From Neisseria animalis (lineage in GTDB: Bacteria > Pseudomonadota > Gammaproteobacteria > Burkholderiales > Neisseriaceae), in contig NZ_LR134287.1 of assembly GCF_900636515.1 (NCBI RefSeq), positions 1,736,001 through 1,800,000 of the forward strand: a stretch of 64,000 nucleotides of DNA, in the 5' to 3' direction. Of the stretch, positions 59,717-64,000 are shown piece by piece; position 1 is the first letter of the stretch, and the number at the start of each line of letters is the position of its first letter. The notes beneath the pieces were generated by a model that saw nothing but the letters and a program-made list of their open reading frames with translations, searched no databases and was not told the DNA's origin. The position numbers and the translations under genes were made by a program.

Positions 59717-59757
59717 AAAAAGCCGTCTGAACATTTTCCGAACTTTCAGACGGCCTT
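59717..59757. terminator. Hairpin with canonical TGAA DUS between the GAF gene and zipA
   Basis: AAAAAGCCGTCTGAA and TTCAGACGGCCTT. It lies upstream of both divergent genes, so it is not their terminator; probably a leftover or an uptake site. Confidence 0.55.
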
Positions 59758-59929
59758 ACACAGTTTCAGGGCGATTATATGGGGTATGCCCGCAATATTT
59801 CAAGAAAACCCGCTTTCTTCTCGCCGTTGCTGCCAGAGTGCGGAAATTTCGTTATAATCTGATTTCATTCATTTAACATTCGAGCCATACGCTACGGCTT
59901 GGCGCATCCTTTCTAAAAGTGACGACACC

Positions 59930-61138
59930 ATGATTATTATCGTTTTGGGCTTGGCCATCATTCTGGCGGTTATCGCCTACAATATGTATCAGGAAAACCA
60001 ATACCGCAAACAGGTGCGCGAGCAGTTCGGCCATTCCGACAAAGACGCGCTGTTGGCGAGCAAAGTCAACCATGTACGGGACAATAAAGAAACCGGCGGC
60101 AAAGGCTTGTTTTTGAAAAAACCGAACAAGGCGCAGGAAGCCGCCATGCGTAATCTGCAAGAGCAGGACGAGTTGTTCGAGGCCAAAACCAAGGCCAAAG
60201 CGTCCGCACAAAAAGCCGCCCACGCCGAGCCGGTGCAGCCTGCCTTGACAGGTTTCGACAGCCATGCCGCCGCAGCGGAAGAAAATACGGCCGAAGCAGA
60301 GCTGCCGTTAATCAGCTTGGAAGAGCTGGCGCAAAGCGAGCTGCCATGGTTCGACCCGCGTTTTGACTACCTTGCTTACATCGCTTTGGATAAAGCGCAA
60401 GAGTTGCACTCATTGCCGCGCCTGTCGGAAAGCCGCCGCTTCCAAATCATCGGCTGCACCACAGACGACCGCTTCCAAGTTGCCGAGCCGATTCCGGGCG
60501 TACATTACCAAGCGTTTGTGATGGGCTTGCAGGCAGTCAGCCGCAGCGGTGTGGCCGCAGCCGAAGAGTTGGAAGACTTCAACCGTCGTGTTGATGCCTT
60601 TGCCCAACAAACCGGCGGCCGCGTCAAGCATACCGATACCGCTGCCTTTACCGAAGTGGCGCAAGCCTTGGACAACTTCTGCGTCCGTGTCGACCAAACC
60701 ATTGCCCTGCACTTGGTGTCGCAGGCCGACATCAGCGGCTCAGAACTTCGCGCCACCTTGGAAAACGCAGGCTTCCAGCTCGGCAGTGACGGCCTGTTCC
60801 ATTTTGCAGACGGCAACGGCTGCCAAATGTTCGCCATCGGCACCATGGACAATACACCGTTCTCCGGCGCTGCACTGGCCGCCCAAAACTATCAGGGCTT
60901 CAGTATGCTGCTGGATATTCCGCACGTTCCCGCCGGCGAAAAAACCTTCGATCAATTTATGGACTTGGCGGTCAAACTGTCCGGCCAGTTGAGCCTGAAT
61001 CTGGTAAACGACAAATTGGAAGAAGTTTCAACGCAATGGCTCAAAGACGTACGCAACTACGTTTTGGCGCGTCAGGAAGAAATGCTGAAAGTCGGCATCA
61101 AGCCCGGCAGTAAAGCAGCCAAACGCCTGTTCTCCTAA
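59930..61138 (+). CDS. zipA: Cell division protein ZipA
   Basis: 402 residues: one N-terminal membrane helix (2-20, IIIVLGLAIILAVIAY) with the tail in the cytosol, a charged and Ala-rich linker (about 25-130) and the C-terminal FtsZ-binding domain (about 260-395). It tethers FtsZ to the membrane at the division ring. ZipA followed by ligA is a conserved order. ATG 59930 begins the membrane anchor. Linker sequence is variable in the family; domain and context support the name. Confidence 0.9.
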   Translation: MIIIVLGLAIILAVIAYNMYQENQYRKQVREQFGHSDKDALLASKVNHVRDNKETGGKGLFLKKPNKAQEAAMRNLQEQDELFEAKTKAKASAQKAAHAEPVQPALTGFDSHAAAAEENTAEAELPLISLEELAQSELPWFDPRFDYLAYIALDKAQELHSLPRLSESRRFQIIGCTTDDRFQVAEPIPGVHYQAFVMGLQAVSRSGVAAAEELEDFNRRVDAFAQQTGGRVKHTDTAAFTEVAQALDNFCVRVDQTIALHLVSQADISGSELRATLENAGFQLGSDGLFHFADGNGCQMFAIGTMDNTPFSGAALAAQNYQGFSMLLDIPHVPAGEKTFDQFMDLAVKLSGQLSLNLVNDKLEEVSTQWLKDVRNYVLARQEEMLKVGIKPGSKAAKRLFS

Positions 61139-61149
61139 CTGCTCATCAA

Positions 61150-61184
61150 ACGGATATGCTGAAAATACGGCATATCCGTTTTTT
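61150..61184 (+). terminator. Terminator of zipA
   Basis: ACGGATATGC and GCATATCCGT stem with six T residues, 12 nt past the stop; non-DUS, with a single DUS just after. Confidence 0.85.
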
Positions 61185-61247
61185 ATGCCGTCTGCAAATT
61201 CCCATCAAACGCCCCCTGCCCTGCCGCACATTCAAACTTTAAGCAAC

Positions 61248-61354
61248 TATAGTCATTTAAAATAAGAATGATACAGCGTTGCTTTGCCTTGCCGTACTAT
61301 GTGTACTGTCTGCGGCTTCGCTGCCTTGTCTCATTCTTATTTTATTCGACTATA
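61248..61354 (+). mobile_element. CREE-type element, copy 15
   Basis: 107 bp between zipA and ligA, 310 bp upstream of the ligA start. Confidence 0.86.
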
Positions 61355-61601
61355 CTTCTCAAACCTTGCCCCTACCTAATCGGTCTGCCCCGTAAAAGCC
61401 CGAACATTCAAGCGCAAGCAGTATCCGAACAACAACCGTGCAAAACAAGCCGTATGTTCAATTTCATCAGCCATCTGCCTGCCCGCACCACAAAGCCGTG
61501 CCGTCTTTTGCCGCAAACAGCCCGACCAATCCACCCTTCAAGCAGTATTTCCTCTCCGGCAATCACGTCTATTGCCCTCTTCCGTACACATTTTCAGGTA
61601 A

Positions 61602-64000
<2,399 letters not shown>

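Overview
This window is chromosomal DNA from a Neisseria species. Two things show this. The 12-mer GCCGTCTGCAAA and its complement, a variant of the neisserial DNA uptake sequence (DUS), occurs dozens of times, mostly as inverted pairs forming terminators. The gene neighbourhoods are also neisserial: divergent aniA/norB, cyaY-lptM-lysA, zipA-ligA and lptF-lptG. The prevalence of GCCGTCTGCA over GCCGTCTGAA argues against N. meningitidis or N. gonorrhoeae and suggests a commensal or animal-associated species; I cannot name it.

Layout: 1-3341 end of trkH and pepN. 3608-8487 partial denitrification block, nirV and aniA on the minus strand and norB on the plus strand, with an FNR box and NsrR-like palindromes between them. 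9338-14141 complete type I secretion operon (TolC-like, ABC exporter, HlyD-like) with no substrate gene in the window. 14425-22214 suhB, trmJ, a DUF1853 gene, pta, a HerA-like ATPase and a small membrane protein. 22819-27653 succinate/acetate CoA-transferase, AGCS alanine symporter, yebC, dsbB. 28174-28553 integrase-like remnant beside tRNA-Leu. 28967-39515 ettA, ppc, luxS, cyaY, lptM, lysA, gph, two AT-rich orphan genes, coaBC. 39970-42492 a NhaC/YuiF-type transporter, slyX and a Val-Asp-Val-Asp-Val tRNA cluster. 43134-50071 lctP, a pseudouridine synthase, a candidate sRNA, a DedA protein, a frameshifted two-domain glycosyltransferase and dusC. 50344-64000 a YbhP-like phosphodiesterase, lptG/lptF with a DUF5672 gene, pepA, tehB, rnhA, ribA, a GAF-domain gene, zipA and the start of ligA.

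The main mobile signal is a family of 15 nearly identical 104-107 bp elements with terminal inverted repeats starting TATAGTC. Size, layout and internal sequence match short Correia repeat enclosed elements (CREE), but with different terminal repeats. Several older, decayed copies lie next to intact ones. Some intact copies sit in terminator tails, one provides the stop codon of dusC, and one ends 3 bp from the luxS stop.

Metabolically the genes fit a lactate- and acetate-using, facultatively nitrite-respiring organism: LctP imports lactate, Ppc refills the TCA cycle, Pta and the CoA-transferase handle acetyl-CoA/acetate, and AniA plus NorB reduce nitrite to N2O when oxygen is low. The least explained parts are the secretion operon without cargo, the fused glycosyltransferase, the AT-rich gene pair, the candidate sRNA and the integrase relic.
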